In this document: positions 38,000 to 45,919 of the stretch, one piece after another
How the letters are laid out: each line of letters begins with the position of its first letter
How positions within the stretch are numbered: the first letter of the stretch is position 1
Origin: Micromonospora sp. RHAY321
Lineage (GTDB): Bacteria; Actinomycetota; Actinomycetes; Mycobacteriales; Micromonosporaceae
DNA: 64,000 bases
Direction of reading: 5' to 3'
Assembly (NCBI RefSeq): GCF_023896955.1
Contig: NZ_JAMHIW010000022.1
Span: 1-64,000, forward strand
Notes under the pieces: model-generated
Databases searched by the model: none
What the model saw: only the letters and a program-made list of their open reading frames with translations
What the model was told of the DNA's origin: nothing
Translations under genes and position numbers: made by a program

Positions 38000-38323
38000 C
38001 TAGGGCTGTGGGGTGGGGACGTGCAGAGCGACCTCGAACTCCAGCAGGCTGGCGCCGCTGGCTACCGGCGGCCGCTGCTGCTCGCCCGGCGCGGTGGCGT
38101 GTGCGGCGCGGGACGGACCGGCGGCCCACGCCTGGTACGCCTCCTCGGTCTCCCACCGCGTGTAGACGAAGTAGCGGGTCTCGCCGGCCACCGGCCGGAG
38201 CAGCTCGAAGCCGAGGAAGCCGGGGGAGTTCTCCACCGTCCCGGCTCGGGCGGCGAACCGCTTCTCCAGCTCCGCACCGGCGCCCGGCGGGACCTCGATC
38301 GCGTTGATCTTCACGACTGCCAT
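38000..38323 (-). CDS. mhuD: MhuD-type haem oxygenase (mycobilin-forming family)
   Basis: A 107-residue ABM-fold monooxygenase that I recognise as a close match of mycobacterial MhuD: MAVVKINAIEVPPGAGAELEKR start, ENSPGFLGFELLRP, RYFVYTRWETEEAYQAW and GASLLEFEV. The functional positions fall at the same numbers as in MhuD: N7, R22, W66 and H75 (the haem ligand). It would open the haem ring to release iron inside the cell without releasing CO. The TAGGGT -10 box ends 6 nt before the ATG, so the transcript is probably leaderless. With a siderophore transporter in the same window it adds a second iron source. Whether the product is mycobilin is inferred. Confidence 0.88.
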   Translation of the reverse strand: MAVVKINAIEVPPGAGAELEKRFAARAGTVENSPGFLGFELLRPVAGETRYFVYTRWETEEAYQAWAAGPSRAAHATAPGEQQRPPVASGASLLEFEVALHVPTPQP

Positions 38324-38329
38324 CTGCCC

Positions 38330-38335
38330 ACCCTA
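38330..38335 (-). promoter_or_regulatory. -10 box of leaderless mhuD transcript
   Basis: TAGGGT on the minus strand, 6 nt (gggcag) before the ATG. No IdeR-like box was found next to it. Confidence 0.5.
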
Positions 38336-38350
38336 GCCACGCCGCCGGGC

Positions 38351-39148
38351 TCAGAACGCCTCGACCACCGGTACCAGGTCGGCGTCGACCACGATCGGGG
38401 CGTGGTCGGACGGGCCTTTGCCCTTGCGGGCCTCCCGGTCGACGTACGCGGAGCGGACCGCGCGGGTGAACGGCGCCGAGGCGTACACCAGGTCGATCCG
38501 CATGCCCTTGTTCTGGTGGAACATCCCCGCCCGGTAGTCCCAGTAGGTGAAGGGGTGCGGCCCCTTCATCGGGGTCGGCACCACGTCGCTGAGCCCCAGG
38601 TCGCGCAGCGCCGCGAGGGCCGCCCGCTCGGCCGGGGTGACGTGCGTCGAGTGGGTGAAGACCGCCGGGTCCCACACGTCGGCGTCGGTCGGGGCGACGT
38701 TGAAGTCCCCGCAGACGGCCAGCGGGAGCCCACCGGCCAGCTCCGCGTCCAACGCGTCGCGCAGCGCGGCGAACCAGGCCAACTTGTACGCGTAGTGCGG
38801 GTCGTCCGGTGTGCGGCCGTTGGGCACGTACACCGACCAGACCCGCACCCCGTCGCAGGTGGCGGAGATGGCCCGGGCCTCCGGCTCGGGAAAGCCGGGC
38901 TCACCGGCGAACCCGACCCGGACGTCGGCCAGACCGACCCGGGACAGGATGGCCACCCCGTTCCACCGGCCGTCGCTGTGGCTCGCCACGGTGTAGCCCA
39001 GCTCGCCCACCTCGGCCACCGGGAAGGCGCCGTCCGGGCACTTGGTCTCCTGCAGGCAGACCACGTCCGGCCCGGTGCTGGCCAGCCACTCCAGCAGCCG
39101 GGGCAGCCGGGCCTTCACCGAGTTCACGTTCCAGGTCGCCAGGCGCAT
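38351..39148 (-). CDS. xthA: exodeoxyribonuclease III / AP endonuclease
   Basis: A 265-residue EEP-fold nuclease of base-excision repair. It has family blocks MRLATWNVNSVKARL, CLQETKCPD (metal-binding Glu), WSVYVPNGR (catalytic Tyr region), VCGDFNVAPTDADVWD (Asp/Asn), MRIDLVYAS and the catalytic SDHAPIV. ATG 39148 begins the family N-terminus; the ATG six codons upstream gives a non-family extension. A CAGGCT -10-like box lies 6 nt before it. Convergent layout is absent: the mhuD gene lies 28 nt further on the same strand. Confidence 0.93.
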   Translation of the reverse strand: MRLATWNVNSVKARLPRLLEWLASTGPDVVCLQETKCPDGAFPVAEVGELGYTVASHSDGRWNGVAILSRVGLADVRVGFAGEPGFPEPEARAISATCDGVRVWSVYVPNGRTPDDPHYAYKLAWFAALRDALDAELAGGLPLAVCGDFNVAPTDADVWDPAVFTHSTHVTPAERAALAALRDLGLSDVVPTPMKGPHPFTYWDYRAGMFHQNKGMRIDLVYASAPFTRAVRSAYVDREARKGKGPSDHAPIVVDADLVPVVEAF

Positions 39149-39185
39149 GTCCCCAGCCTGCCGCATCCGCCGCCGTGACGCCCGG

Positions 39186-40106
39186 TCAGCTGCCCGGGGT
39201 GTCGCCGGGACGGGTCTGTTCGGCCAGGAACCGTTCCAGCTCGGCGCCGAGTTCGTCGGCGGTGGGCAGCGGGCCGGCGTCCGGGGCGAGCAGGTTCTTC
39301 TCGCCGCGACCCCGGGCGAACGCGTCGTACTGCTCCTCCAGGGCCTGGACGAGGGCGGCCGCGTCCTCGGTCTGGGCGACCTGCCGGTCGATCTCCACCC
39401 GGACCACCTCGGCCGACGAGCGCAGCCCGTCGCCGGGCAGCAGCAGCCCCGTGCTCCGGGACACCGAGGTGAGCAGCACCTCGGCGGCGGCCGGGTACTC
39501 GGTCTGTGCCACGTAGTGGGGCACGTGGGCGGCGAAGCCGAGCGCGTCGCGGCCCTGCTCGCCGAGGCGGAACTCGAGCAGGTGGCCGACGCTGCCGGGC
39601 ACCTGGACCCGCTGCAGCCAGGGCTCGTACCCGGCGATCAGCTCCGGTCGCGTGGCGTGCGCGGTCACCCCGGTCGGCCGGGTGTGCGGCACCGCCATCG
39701 GGATCGAGTTGAGGCCCACGGTGAGGCGGACGTCCAGCCGGGCGGCGAGCCCGGCGACGGCGGCCACGAACCGCTCCCACTGCAGATCCGGCTCGGGGCC
39801 GGTGAGCAGCAGGAACGGGGTCTCGTCGTCGTCGTGCAGCAGGTGCAGCTCCAACTGGGGGGCGTCGACGCTCTCCCAGTGGTCCTCGACGAACGTCATG
39901 ACGGGCCGTCGCGAGCGGTAGTCGAACAGCTGGTCCACGTCGAAGGTGGCGATCGGCCGACTCTCCAGCGAGGTGAGCAACTGCTCGCGGGCCAGCCGGC
40001 TGGCGTTGCCGGCGTCCACGAACCCGGTGAGGGCCTGGATCATGACCGGTTGCCCGAGGTCGGGCAGATCATCGGTGAGCTGGTAGAGCTCGTGTGGGTC
40101 GAGCAC
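39186..40106 (-). CDS. PAC2-family (proteasome assembly chaperone-like) protein
   Basis: A 306-residue PAC2-family protein. Family segments are PVMIQALTGFVDAGNA near the N-terminus, LLLTGPEPDLQWERF at about residue 110, GLNSIPMAVPHTRPTGV and a central GFAAHVPHYVAQTEYPAAA. The last 60 residues are a helical, acidic tail. Actinobacteria have a 20S proteasome, and PAC2 proteins are suspected assembly or quality factors, but this is not proven for the bacterial branch. The start GTG 40106 is preceded by GGGAGG; the longer open frame upstream lacks family features. Confidence 0.85.
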   Translation of the reverse strand: MLDPHELYQLTDDLPDLGQPVMIQALTGFVDAGNASRLAREQLLTSLESRPIATFDVDQLFDYRSRRPVMTFVEDHWESVDAPQLELHLLHDDDETPFLLLTGPEPDLQWERFVAAVAGLAARLDVRLTVGLNSIPMAVPHTRPTGVTAHATRPELIAGYEPWLQRVQVPGSVGHLLEFRLGEQGRDALGFAAHVPHYVAQTEYPAAAEVLLTSVSRSTGLLLPGDGLRSSAEVVRVEIDRQVAQTEDAAALVQALEEQYDAFARGRGEKNLLAPDAGPLPTADELGAELERFLAEQTRPGDTPGS

Positions 40107-40527
40107 CGGTGCGGACCTCCCTGAAATGTGCCTACGGGATGCCGACGCGACGGACGGCACCCGGTTCGGGCAACGTACCCGCCATCCTGGTGCATTCCTG
40201 CGGCGGGCGATTCGTCGCCCGGCCGATGGGCACGACAGGACCAATCACCCGATTACCCCGCCCGGGTCGGCATCGTGGGCCGATCGGGGGAGGGCGGTTC
40301 GGCCCAAAGGCCGAGTTTGTCGATCATGTCGGTTCGCGGGGCCGGATGTCCGCCGGTGTCGCCGCCCGTGCCGACCTGCGTTCCGCGCCGGCTTCATCCG
40401 GTACGCGAGGTCCGTTCCCCGGGCGGGTCGACCCGCCCCGGTCGTCCACCGGAACACCCCGATTCTGTGGCGATCGCCACGTGATCACCGTGCGTGATCG
40501 GGCTTTCCATCTGCCTAGCCTCGGCTG
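40107..40527. other. 421-nt gene-free region upstream of the muramidase-fold gene
   Basis: No credible ORF: frames on both strands are short and lack coding composition. I looked for a c-di-AMP (ydaO) element because such elements precede cell-wall hydrolase genes in this group, but saw no convincing conserved core. The only element supported is TAGCCT at 40516-40521 next to the following ATG. Confidence 0.4.
40516..40521 (+). promoter_or_regulatory. -10 box of leaderless muramidase-fold gene
   Basis: TAGCCT ends 6 nt (cggctg) before the ATG at 40528; no RBS. Confidence 0.5.
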
Positions 40528-41379
40528 ATGCGTGACGACGGCACCCTCGACGACCCGAACGCCCCGAGCAGCCCCACTACCGATATGGAGGATGGCACCT
40601 CAGCCGAACGGACAACCGCCGCGAGCCGGCTCCGGGCGTACGCCAGGGACCTGACCGGTCGACGCCGGGCCCAGGTGGCTCTGGCCACCGGCGTGGTCTG
40701 CTGCCTCGGCCTGGCCGCCGTCGCACAGGTTCGTGACGACTCCGCCGGCGCGGCTGGCCGGGTCGATCCGCTCGCCAGCAGCTCCGAGCTGCTCCAGCGA
40801 GCCGAGCAGCAGCGGGCCTCCCGTGGCCTCGACCGTGTCGCCGCCCCCAGCACCCCCTCCGCCGCCGCGACCTCCAGCGACCCGGACACCAGCTCGCGCA
40901 CCCGCAAGGCCGCGCCCGCGCGCCCGACCGACCCGGCGCCGGTCGCCGGGCTGGACAATGACCAGATGGAGAACGCCGAGGCGATCGTCCGCACCGGCCG
41001 CGAGATGGGCGTGCCCCGCCGTGGCCTGGTGATCGCGGTGGCCACCGCCATGCAGGAGAGCAACCTGTACAACGTCGCCAGCGGCGTGCTGCCCGAGTCG
41101 CAGGACCACCCGCACCAGGGTGTCGGCTGGGACCACGACTCCGTCGGGCTGTTCCAGCAGCGCTCCAGCAGCGGCTGGGGCCCGGTCGGGCGGCTGATGG
41201 ACCCCGAGTTCGCCACCCGGCAGTTCCTCACCGCTCTTGAGCAGGTGCCCGGCTGGCAGCACATGCGGCTCACCGACGCCGCCCAGGCGGTGCAGGTCTC
41301 CGCGTACCCCGAGCACTACCAGCAGCACGAGTGGCGCGCCACCAGGGTCGTCGAAGCCATCGTGCCGAGCGGGCGGTAA
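40528..41379 (+). CDS. membrane-anchored muramidase/transglycosylase-fold protein
   Basis: A 283-residue protein. The hydrophilic N-terminus (about 45 residues) is followed by one membrane helix (VALATGVVCCLGLAAVA) and a Ser/Ala/Pro-rich linker. The lysozyme-like domain starts near residue 150: ENAEAIVRTGREMGVPRRGLVIAV, TAMQESNLYNVASG (a glutamate in the position of the transglycosylase acid) and SVGLFQQRSSSGWG, which is the GLxQ-type substrate-binding motif. It likely cleaves or binds peptidoglycan outside the membrane. A leaderless start is indicated by TAGCCT 6 nt before the ATG. Confidence 0.75.
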   Translation: MRDDGTLDDPNAPSSPTTDMEDGTSAERTTAASRLRAYARDLTGRRRAQVALATGVVCCLGLAAVAQVRDDSAGAAGRVDPLASSSELLQRAEQQRASRGLDRVAAPSTPSAAATSSDPDTSSRTRKAAPARPTDPAPVAGLDNDQMENAEAIVRTGREMGVPRRGLVIAVATAMQESNLYNVASGVLPESQDHPHQGVGWDHDSVGLFQQRSSSGWGPVGRLMDPEFATRQFLTALEQVPGWQHMRLTDAAQAVQVSAYPEHYQQHEWRATRVVEAIVPSGR

Positions 41380-41485
41380 CCTACCGCCCACTGTGGACTG
41401 TCGGGGTTGAGCCTGTCGCGTCCCGGGTACATCCGTTGCGGGTTCGGGGTACACATGACAGCAGGACCACCGACAGGAGGACGTT

Positions 41486-41632
41486 ATGTCACTGATGCAG
41501 CGGATCAGCGCGTTTCTGAAATCACCGAAGGGGCAGCAACTGGTCGACCGGGGCCGGCGCGAGATGGCCAAGCCCGGCAACCAGCAGAAGCTCAAGGGGT
41601 TGGCGGCCCGGTTCTCCAACCGACGCCGCTGA
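41486..41632 (+). CDS. small basic protein, 48 aa
   Basis: A short frame of 48 residues with AGGAGG 5 nt before its ATG. It starts MSLMQRISAFLKSPKGQQ, continues with DRGRREMAKPGNQQKL and ends in FSNRRR. It is highly basic and lacks a signal peptide or membrane segment. The strong RBS, coding-type codon use and compact hydrophilic sequence make it real, but I assign no function. The EcsC-like gene begins 49 nt later and the two may be cotranscribed. It could bind nucleic acid. Confidence 0.6.
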   Translation: MSLMQRISAFLKSPKGQQLVDRGRREMAKPGNQQKLKGLAARFSNRRR

Positions 41633-41681
41633 GCGCTGCGCCGGCCGTCCTGCCCGCCGTACCGACCCCTGGGGAGACCCG

Positions 41682-42440
41682 GTGACCGACACCCCACCCG
41701 TCGGCGGCTCGCCCGCCGTGCCCACCCCCCAGCCGTCCGCCGGCCTGCCGGCCGGGCCGGTGGACGCGCCCGAGGGCCCGCCGGCCCGGCTCTGGGACCG
41801 GATGCGCGACGACCCGCAGTACGCCCCGGAGCACCTCGCCCTGGAGGCGGTGCGCCGGCTCGGGCCGGAGGCCGCACAGTGGGCCGCCCGCGCCCGGGCC
41901 GATCAGCCCGGTGTCTCGGCCGACGCCCTCGCCGACCAGGCCACCCGTAAGTTCGTCAACCTGGCCCGCCTCTCCGGTGCGGTGTCGGGCGCGGCAGGGC
42001 TGCCCGGCGCGGTGCTCGACGTGGGCGTGCTGGCCTGGACCCAGGCGCGGATGGTGCTGCACATCGCCGCCGCGTACGACGTCGACCCGCTGCACAACGA
42101 CCGTGCCACCGACCTGCTGGTGCTCCAGCGGGTGCACAAGGTCGCCGAGAGCGCCCGGCTGGCGCTCGGGGTGGCCGCCGGCCGGGAGCGCGCCGACGCG
42201 CTCTTCGGCCTGGGTGGGCGCCAGCGCCCGCTCGGCCAGGTCATGCTGAAGCTCGGTGTCCGGCTGGCGCAGATGGCCGGTGTCCGGGCGGCCAAGCGGA
42301 TGGTCGCCAAGATCGTGCCCGGTGCCGCGATCGTGCTCGGCACCTGGGCGAACTCGTCGGCCACCAAGGATCTGGCGGGGCGCTCCCGGGCGCTCTACCG
42401 CCCCCGCGGCACGACCGTGCCGGAGCCCCGCCGCTCCTGA
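41682..42440 (+). CDS. EcsC-family protein
   Basis: A 252-residue protein with a Pro-rich N-terminal tail (about 35 residues) and an EcsC domain from about 75: GAVSGAAGLPGAVLDVGVLAWTQARMVLHIAAAYDVD, then the family core KVAESARLALGV and a hydrophobic helical C-terminus ending VPGAAIVLGTW. EcsC was first noted with the EcsAB ABC transporter; it has no enzymatic assignment. GTG 41682 follows a GGGGAG RBS. It lies 49 nt after a 48-aa basic protein. Confidence 0.8.
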   Translation: MTDTPPVGGSPAVPTPQPSAGLPAGPVDAPEGPPARLWDRMRDDPQYAPEHLALEAVRRLGPEAAQWAARARADQPGVSADALADQATRKFVNLARLSGAVSGAAGLPGAVLDVGVLAWTQARMVLHIAAAYDVDPLHNDRATDLLVLQRVHKVAESARLALGVAAGRERADALFGLGGRQRPLGQVMLKLGVRLAQMAGVRAAKRMVAKIVPGAAIVLGTWANSSATKDLAGRSRALYRPRGTTVPEPRRS

Positions 42441-42461
42441 TCCCGGGCGCGCGCGGGGCGC

Positions 42462-43313
42462 TCAGTCGGCGAGGCCGGAGGAGCGCCAGGTCACCTCGGC
42501 GAGCCGACCCTGCCCGCTGACGTTGGGGTGGAACCAGTCCAGCGGGTTGAGCATGTCGAGGCTGAACCGGACCTTGTGCACCGCTCCGCCGTCGTGCCGG
42601 CAACGCGAGCCGTACGCCCGGCACGCGGCCACCAACTGCGTGTTGTACGCGTCGATCCGGTCCCGAACGGCGGCCCGACGGGCCCGGTCGGCCGGCGCGG
42701 TGGAGGTCGCCTCGGCCAGCAGGGCCGGGCAGACGCCCCGCTTCCAGGCGCGCACCGCCCGCGAGTCGCCGTGCCCGACCTCCCAGAGCCGGTACAGGTC
42801 CGGAATGCTCACCACCAGCACCCGGGCCTTCGGTCGGCCGGTCCGCAGCACGCGCAGGCCCCGGTCGACGTCGGCCCGGAACTGCGCCACCGGCGTCATC
42901 GCGTCCACCCCGCCCCGGCAGGCGTCGTTGGCGCCGATCAGCACGGTGACGTAGTCGGCGCGGTCGCGTACCGCTGCCTTGGCCTGGCCTTCCAGCGCGT
43001 CGGCGCGCGCCCCCGGCCGGGCGTGGTTGTACCGCCGGTCGCGGATCGCGGAGTCCTGGTCGAGCAGCCGCCGGTAGTGGCTCCGCACCCGCAGGCCGTC
43101 GCCGGTCGACCAGGAGTTGCGTTCGCAGGAGGTCAGCACCAGGCAGGAGGCGAAGCCGGTGCTGATCGAGTCGCCGAGCGCGGCGATGCCGCCCGGCCCG
43201 CCGGGCTGTCCGCCGCTCGTGGTGGGGCGGGGTGTCGCCGAGGTGCCGCCCTCGCAGGCCAGCGCGACCAGCGCGGCGAGGCAGGCCAGGGCGGCGACCC
43301 AGCGTCGAGGCAT
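42462..43313 (-). CDS. SGNH/GDSL-family lipoprotein hydrolase
   Basis: A 283-residue secreted lipase/esterase-like protein. The lipobox is LVALAC with C20 as the acylated cysteine, so it is anchored at the outer face of the cytoplasmic membrane. It shows block I GDSIS (S49), the GxND block GANDACRGG, and the catalytic DWFHPN near the C-terminus. A cysteine-rich middle (CPALL, CRAYGSRC) suggests disulphides. The natural ester substrate is unknown. Confidence 0.85.
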   Translation of the reverse strand: MPRRWVAALACLAALVALACEGGTSATPRPTTSGGQPGGPGGIAALGDSISTGFASCLVLTSCERNSWSTGDGLRVRSHYRRLLDQDSAIRDRRYNHARPGARADALEGQAKAAVRDRADYVTVLIGANDACRGGVDAMTPVAQFRADVDRGLRVLRTGRPKARVLVVSIPDLYRLWEVGHGDSRAVRAWKRGVCPALLAEATSTAPADRARRAAVRDRIDAYNTQLVAACRAYGSRCRHDGGAVHKVRFSLDMLNPLDWFHPNVSGQGRLAEVTWRSSGLAD

Positions 43314-43396
43314 GACATCCCCCGTCTCGCAGCACAGAGCGACAGCGCGGTAACTCTATGCGTAGGACGTGGTTTTGCCCAGGCTCGACGGACCGC

Positions 43397-44047
43397 TCAT
43401 TCGTGCATGCCGCCCGGACGCCCGGCGGGACGGTTGGACGATCGCCGCCTCGGCGTGGGCCGTGGCTCGCCGTGCAGCCACCAGTGCAGCGCCCGGGTGA
43501 TCCGGGGCAGCACCAGGTAGGTCATCAGCGGGGTCAGGCAGAGCGTCATCAGCAGCACCCGGGCCGCCAGCGGCACGTCGGCGAGAAATCGGCTGGTCAG
43601 CAGGGTGGCGGTGAGGCTCAGCGGAAAGAACGCCAGCCAGATGGTCACCGCCTGCTTCCATCTCGGCGGCGACGCCGGTGGGATCGGCTCGACCGGGTCC
43701 ACCCAGTGCTCCATCGGCGGGTCGAACCAGCCCTCGATCCCGGTGCGCCGCTCGACCCGGGTGTGCTCGACGATGCCCTGCGCCGAGCTGAGCCACCAGT
43801 GTCGCTGCGGCGACTCCTCCCACCGGTGCAGCGTCTCGGCGTCGGCGAAGCGGTAGAGCATGTGCCACTCGGGCGAGCCCGGGCCGCTCTGCACCCAGCC
43901 CGCGCCGAGGAAGCCCGGGAACGCCTCGGCCAGCGCGGTGCCCGCCCGCATCCAGGCCACCATCTCGCTGGCCCGGGCCGGATCGGCGCGGCGGGCGATG
44001 GCGACGGTCACCGGCACGGCCTCGGTCATGCTCGTGGACATGGACAT
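43397..44047 (-). CDS. antibiotic biosynthesis monooxygenase-domain membrane protein
   Basis: A 216-residue protein. It has an N-terminal ABM-like ferredoxin-fold domain (VPVTVAIARRADPARASEMVAWM onward, with SPEWHMLYRF and WEESPQRHWW, about residues 10-115). Two membrane helices follow (VTIWLAFFPLSLTATLL and VLLMTLCLTPLMTYLVL), ending in a basic, Arg-rich tail. This ABM-plus-two-TM layout is known in bacteria, but no substrate is established. The ATG at 44047 lies 6 nt after a CAGGAT box; later ATGs at 44041 and 44029 are also in frame. Confidence 0.7.
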   Translation of the reverse strand: MSMSTSMTEAVPVTVAIARRADPARASEMVAWMRAGTALAEAFPGFLGAGWVQSGPGSPEWHMLYRFADAETLHRWEESPQRHWWLSSAQGIVEHTRVERRTGIEGWFDPPMEHWVDPVEPIPPASPPRWKQAVTIWLAFFPLSLTATLLTSRFLADVPLAARVLLMTLCLTPLMTYLVLPRITRALHWWLHGEPRPTPRRRSSNRPAGRPGGMHE

Positions 44048-44177
44048 GCGCCCATCCTGCGGGCGGCGGGGCTTCCGTGGCGAACGGATGTAAGCGAGCC
44101 CACCGTCGACGCTCGGCGCGACCGACCGCAGTGCCCCGGGCCGGTTAAGGCCGGCGATCGGGGGTAGGTCGGGGGGT

Positions 44178-44441
44178 ATGACGAGATCGCAGCCCCGGCG
44201 TGCCCGCGGCACGGTCGGCCACGCGAACAGCGCGCTGAACCTCCGGCTCACCCTCGCCGGCTTCGGGTTGGTGATCATGGTGCTCTTCGCGGTGCTGGCG
44301 TTCTGGGCCGGCATCGCCTGGCTCGGCGTGCTCTGCGCGATCTTCGCCGTGGTCGCCGTCGTCGACCTGGTCGTCATCCAGCGCCGCCGTGCCGCCCGCC
44401 GCCGCGAGGAGCCGGGCGTCAAGCACTCGCTGTTCGAGTGA
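44178..44441 (+). CDS. small DUF6343-like membrane protein, 87 aa
   Basis: An 87-residue protein with a basic N-terminus (MTRSQPRRARGTVGHANSALN), two hydrophobic helices (LAGFGLVIMVLFAVLAFWAG and LGVLCAIFAVVAVVDLVVI) and a basic, then acidic tail. It resembles the small DUF6343 membrane proteins of actinomycetes; this is a moderate match. No function is known. It sits 12 nt before the aldehyde dehydrogenase gene on the same strand. Its stop is directly followed by an RBS (ACAGGAGG) for that gene. Confidence 0.6.
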   Translation: MTRSQPRRARGTVGHANSALNLRLTLAGFGLVIMVLFAVLAFWAGIAWLGVLCAIFAVVAVVDLVVIQRRRAARRREEPGVKHSLFE

Positions 44442-44453
44442 CAGGAGGACGAG

Positions 44454-45869
44454 ATGCCCATCGCCACCACCAACCCCGCCACCGGCCAGGTGCTCAAGAC
44501 CTACGAGGCGATGTCCACCGAGCAGCTCGACGACGCCATCGAGCGCACCGACCTCGCGTACCAGCAGCTCCTCGGGACCACCGTCGAGCAGCGCGCCGGG
44601 TGGATGAACGCCGCCGCCGACCTGCTGGAGGGCGACCGGGACGAGATCGCCCGGATCATGACCACGGAGATGGGCAAGACGTACGTCGCGGCGCAGGCCG
44701 AGGTGACCAAGTGCGCCTCCGCCTGCCGGTTCTACGCCGACCGGGCGCCGTCGTTCCTCGCCGACGAGCCGGCCGACGCCACCGCCGTCAAGGCGACCCG
44801 GGCGTTCGTCCGCTACCAGCCGATCGGCGTGGTGCTCGCGGTGATGCCGTGGAACTTCCCGCTCTGGCAGGTGATCCGCTTCGCCGCGCCGGCGCTGATG
44901 GCCGGCAACACCGGCCTGCTCAAGCACGCCTCGAACGTGCCGCAGACCGCGCTGCTGCTGGAGGACGTGTTCCGTCGGGCCGGCTTCCCCGAGGGGGCGT
45001 TCACCGCCCTGCTGGTCGGCTCGGACGCCGTCGACCGGATCCTCAGCGACCCCCGGGTACGCGCCGCCACGCTCACCGGCAGCGAGCGCGCCGGCCGCTC
45101 CATCGCCCAGTCCGCCGGCCGGGAGCTGAAGAAAACCGTGCTGGAGCTCGGCGGCAGCGACCCGTTCGTGGTGATGCCCTCGGCCGACCTGGACCGGGCC
45201 GCCGAGGTGGCCACCACCGCCCGCTGCCAGAACAACGGCCAGTCCTGCATCGCCGCCAAGCGGTTCATCGTGCACACCGACGTGTTCGACGCCTTCGCCG
45301 AGAAGTTCGCCGCCAACATGGCGGCGCTGCGGGTCGGCGACCCGATGGACACCGACACCGACGTGGGTCCACTGGCCAGCGAGGGTGGTCGCGACGAGGT
45401 GCACGCCCAGGTGCGCGACGCGGTGGACAACGGCGCGACGGTGCTCTGCGGCGGTGAGCCGCCGGCGGGTGAGGGCTGGTTCTACCCGCCGACGGTGGTC
45501 ACCGACCTCACCCCGCAGATGCGGATGTGGCGCGAGGAGGTCTTCGGGCCGGTCGCCGGCCTGTACCGGGTGTCGTCGTACTCCGAGGCGATCGAGGTGG
45601 CCAACGGCACGGCGTTCGGGCTCGGTTCGAACGCCTGGACCCGGGACCCGGCCGAGCAGGAGCGCTTCGCCACCGACCTGGACGCCGGAAACGTCTTCAT
45701 CAACGGCATGACGACCTCCTTCCCGGAGCTGCCGTTCGGCGGTGTGAAGAACTCCGGCTACGGCCGGGAGCTGTCCGCGCTGGGCATGCGGGAGTTCTGC
45801 AACACCAAGACGGTCTGGGTGGGCGACGGCGCGGCCGCCTCGGCCGGTGCCGGCGCGCACGCCGAGTAG
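44454..45869 (+). CDS. NAD(P)+-dependent (succinate-semialdehyde-type) aldehyde dehydrogenase
   Basis: A 471-residue ALDH-superfamily enzyme. It has the substrate-tunnel MPWNFPLWQVIRFAAPALMAGN, the general-base glutamate in LELGGSDPFVV, and the nucleophilic cysteine in CQNNGQSCIAAKRF. The cofactor loop is LTGSERAGRS, and the C-terminal EEVFGPVAGLYR and PFGGVKNSGYGRE complete the family set. The sequence style fits succinate-semialdehyde dehydrogenase (GabD) or a close relative, which would feed succinate to the TCA cycle. A strong RBS (AGGAGG) precedes the ATG. The last 15 residues are Ala/Gly-rich. Confidence 0.85.
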   Translation: MPIATTNPATGQVLKTYEAMSTEQLDDAIERTDLAYQQLLGTTVEQRAGWMNAAADLLEGDRDEIARIMTTEMGKTYVAAQAEVTKCASACRFYADRAPSFLADEPADATAVKATRAFVRYQPIGVVLAVMPWNFPLWQVIRFAAPALMAGNTGLLKHASNVPQTALLLEDVFRRAGFPEGAFTALLVGSDAVDRILSDPRVRAATLTGSERAGRSIAQSAGRELKKTVLELGGSDPFVVMPSADLDRAAEVATTARCQNNGQSCIAAKRFIVHTDVFDAFAEKFAANMAALRVGDPMDTDTDVGPLASEGGRDEVHAQVRDAVDNGATVLCGGEPPAGEGWFYPPTVVTDLTPQMRMWREEVFGPVAGLYRVSSYSEAIEVANGTAFGLGSNAWTRDPAEQERFATDLDAGNVFINGMTTSFPELPFGGVKNSGYGRELSALGMREFCNTKTVWVGDGAAASAGAGAHAE

Positions 45870-45919
45870 CGACGAGAGGGCGGTTCAGCCGGGCGCCGTC
45901 GTGGGTAGGAAGTGCACCC

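Noticed and set aside
40107-40527. c-di-AMP (ydaO-type) riboswitch before the muramidase-fold gene
   Set aside because: No convincing conserved core or expected pairing; the gene looks leaderless.
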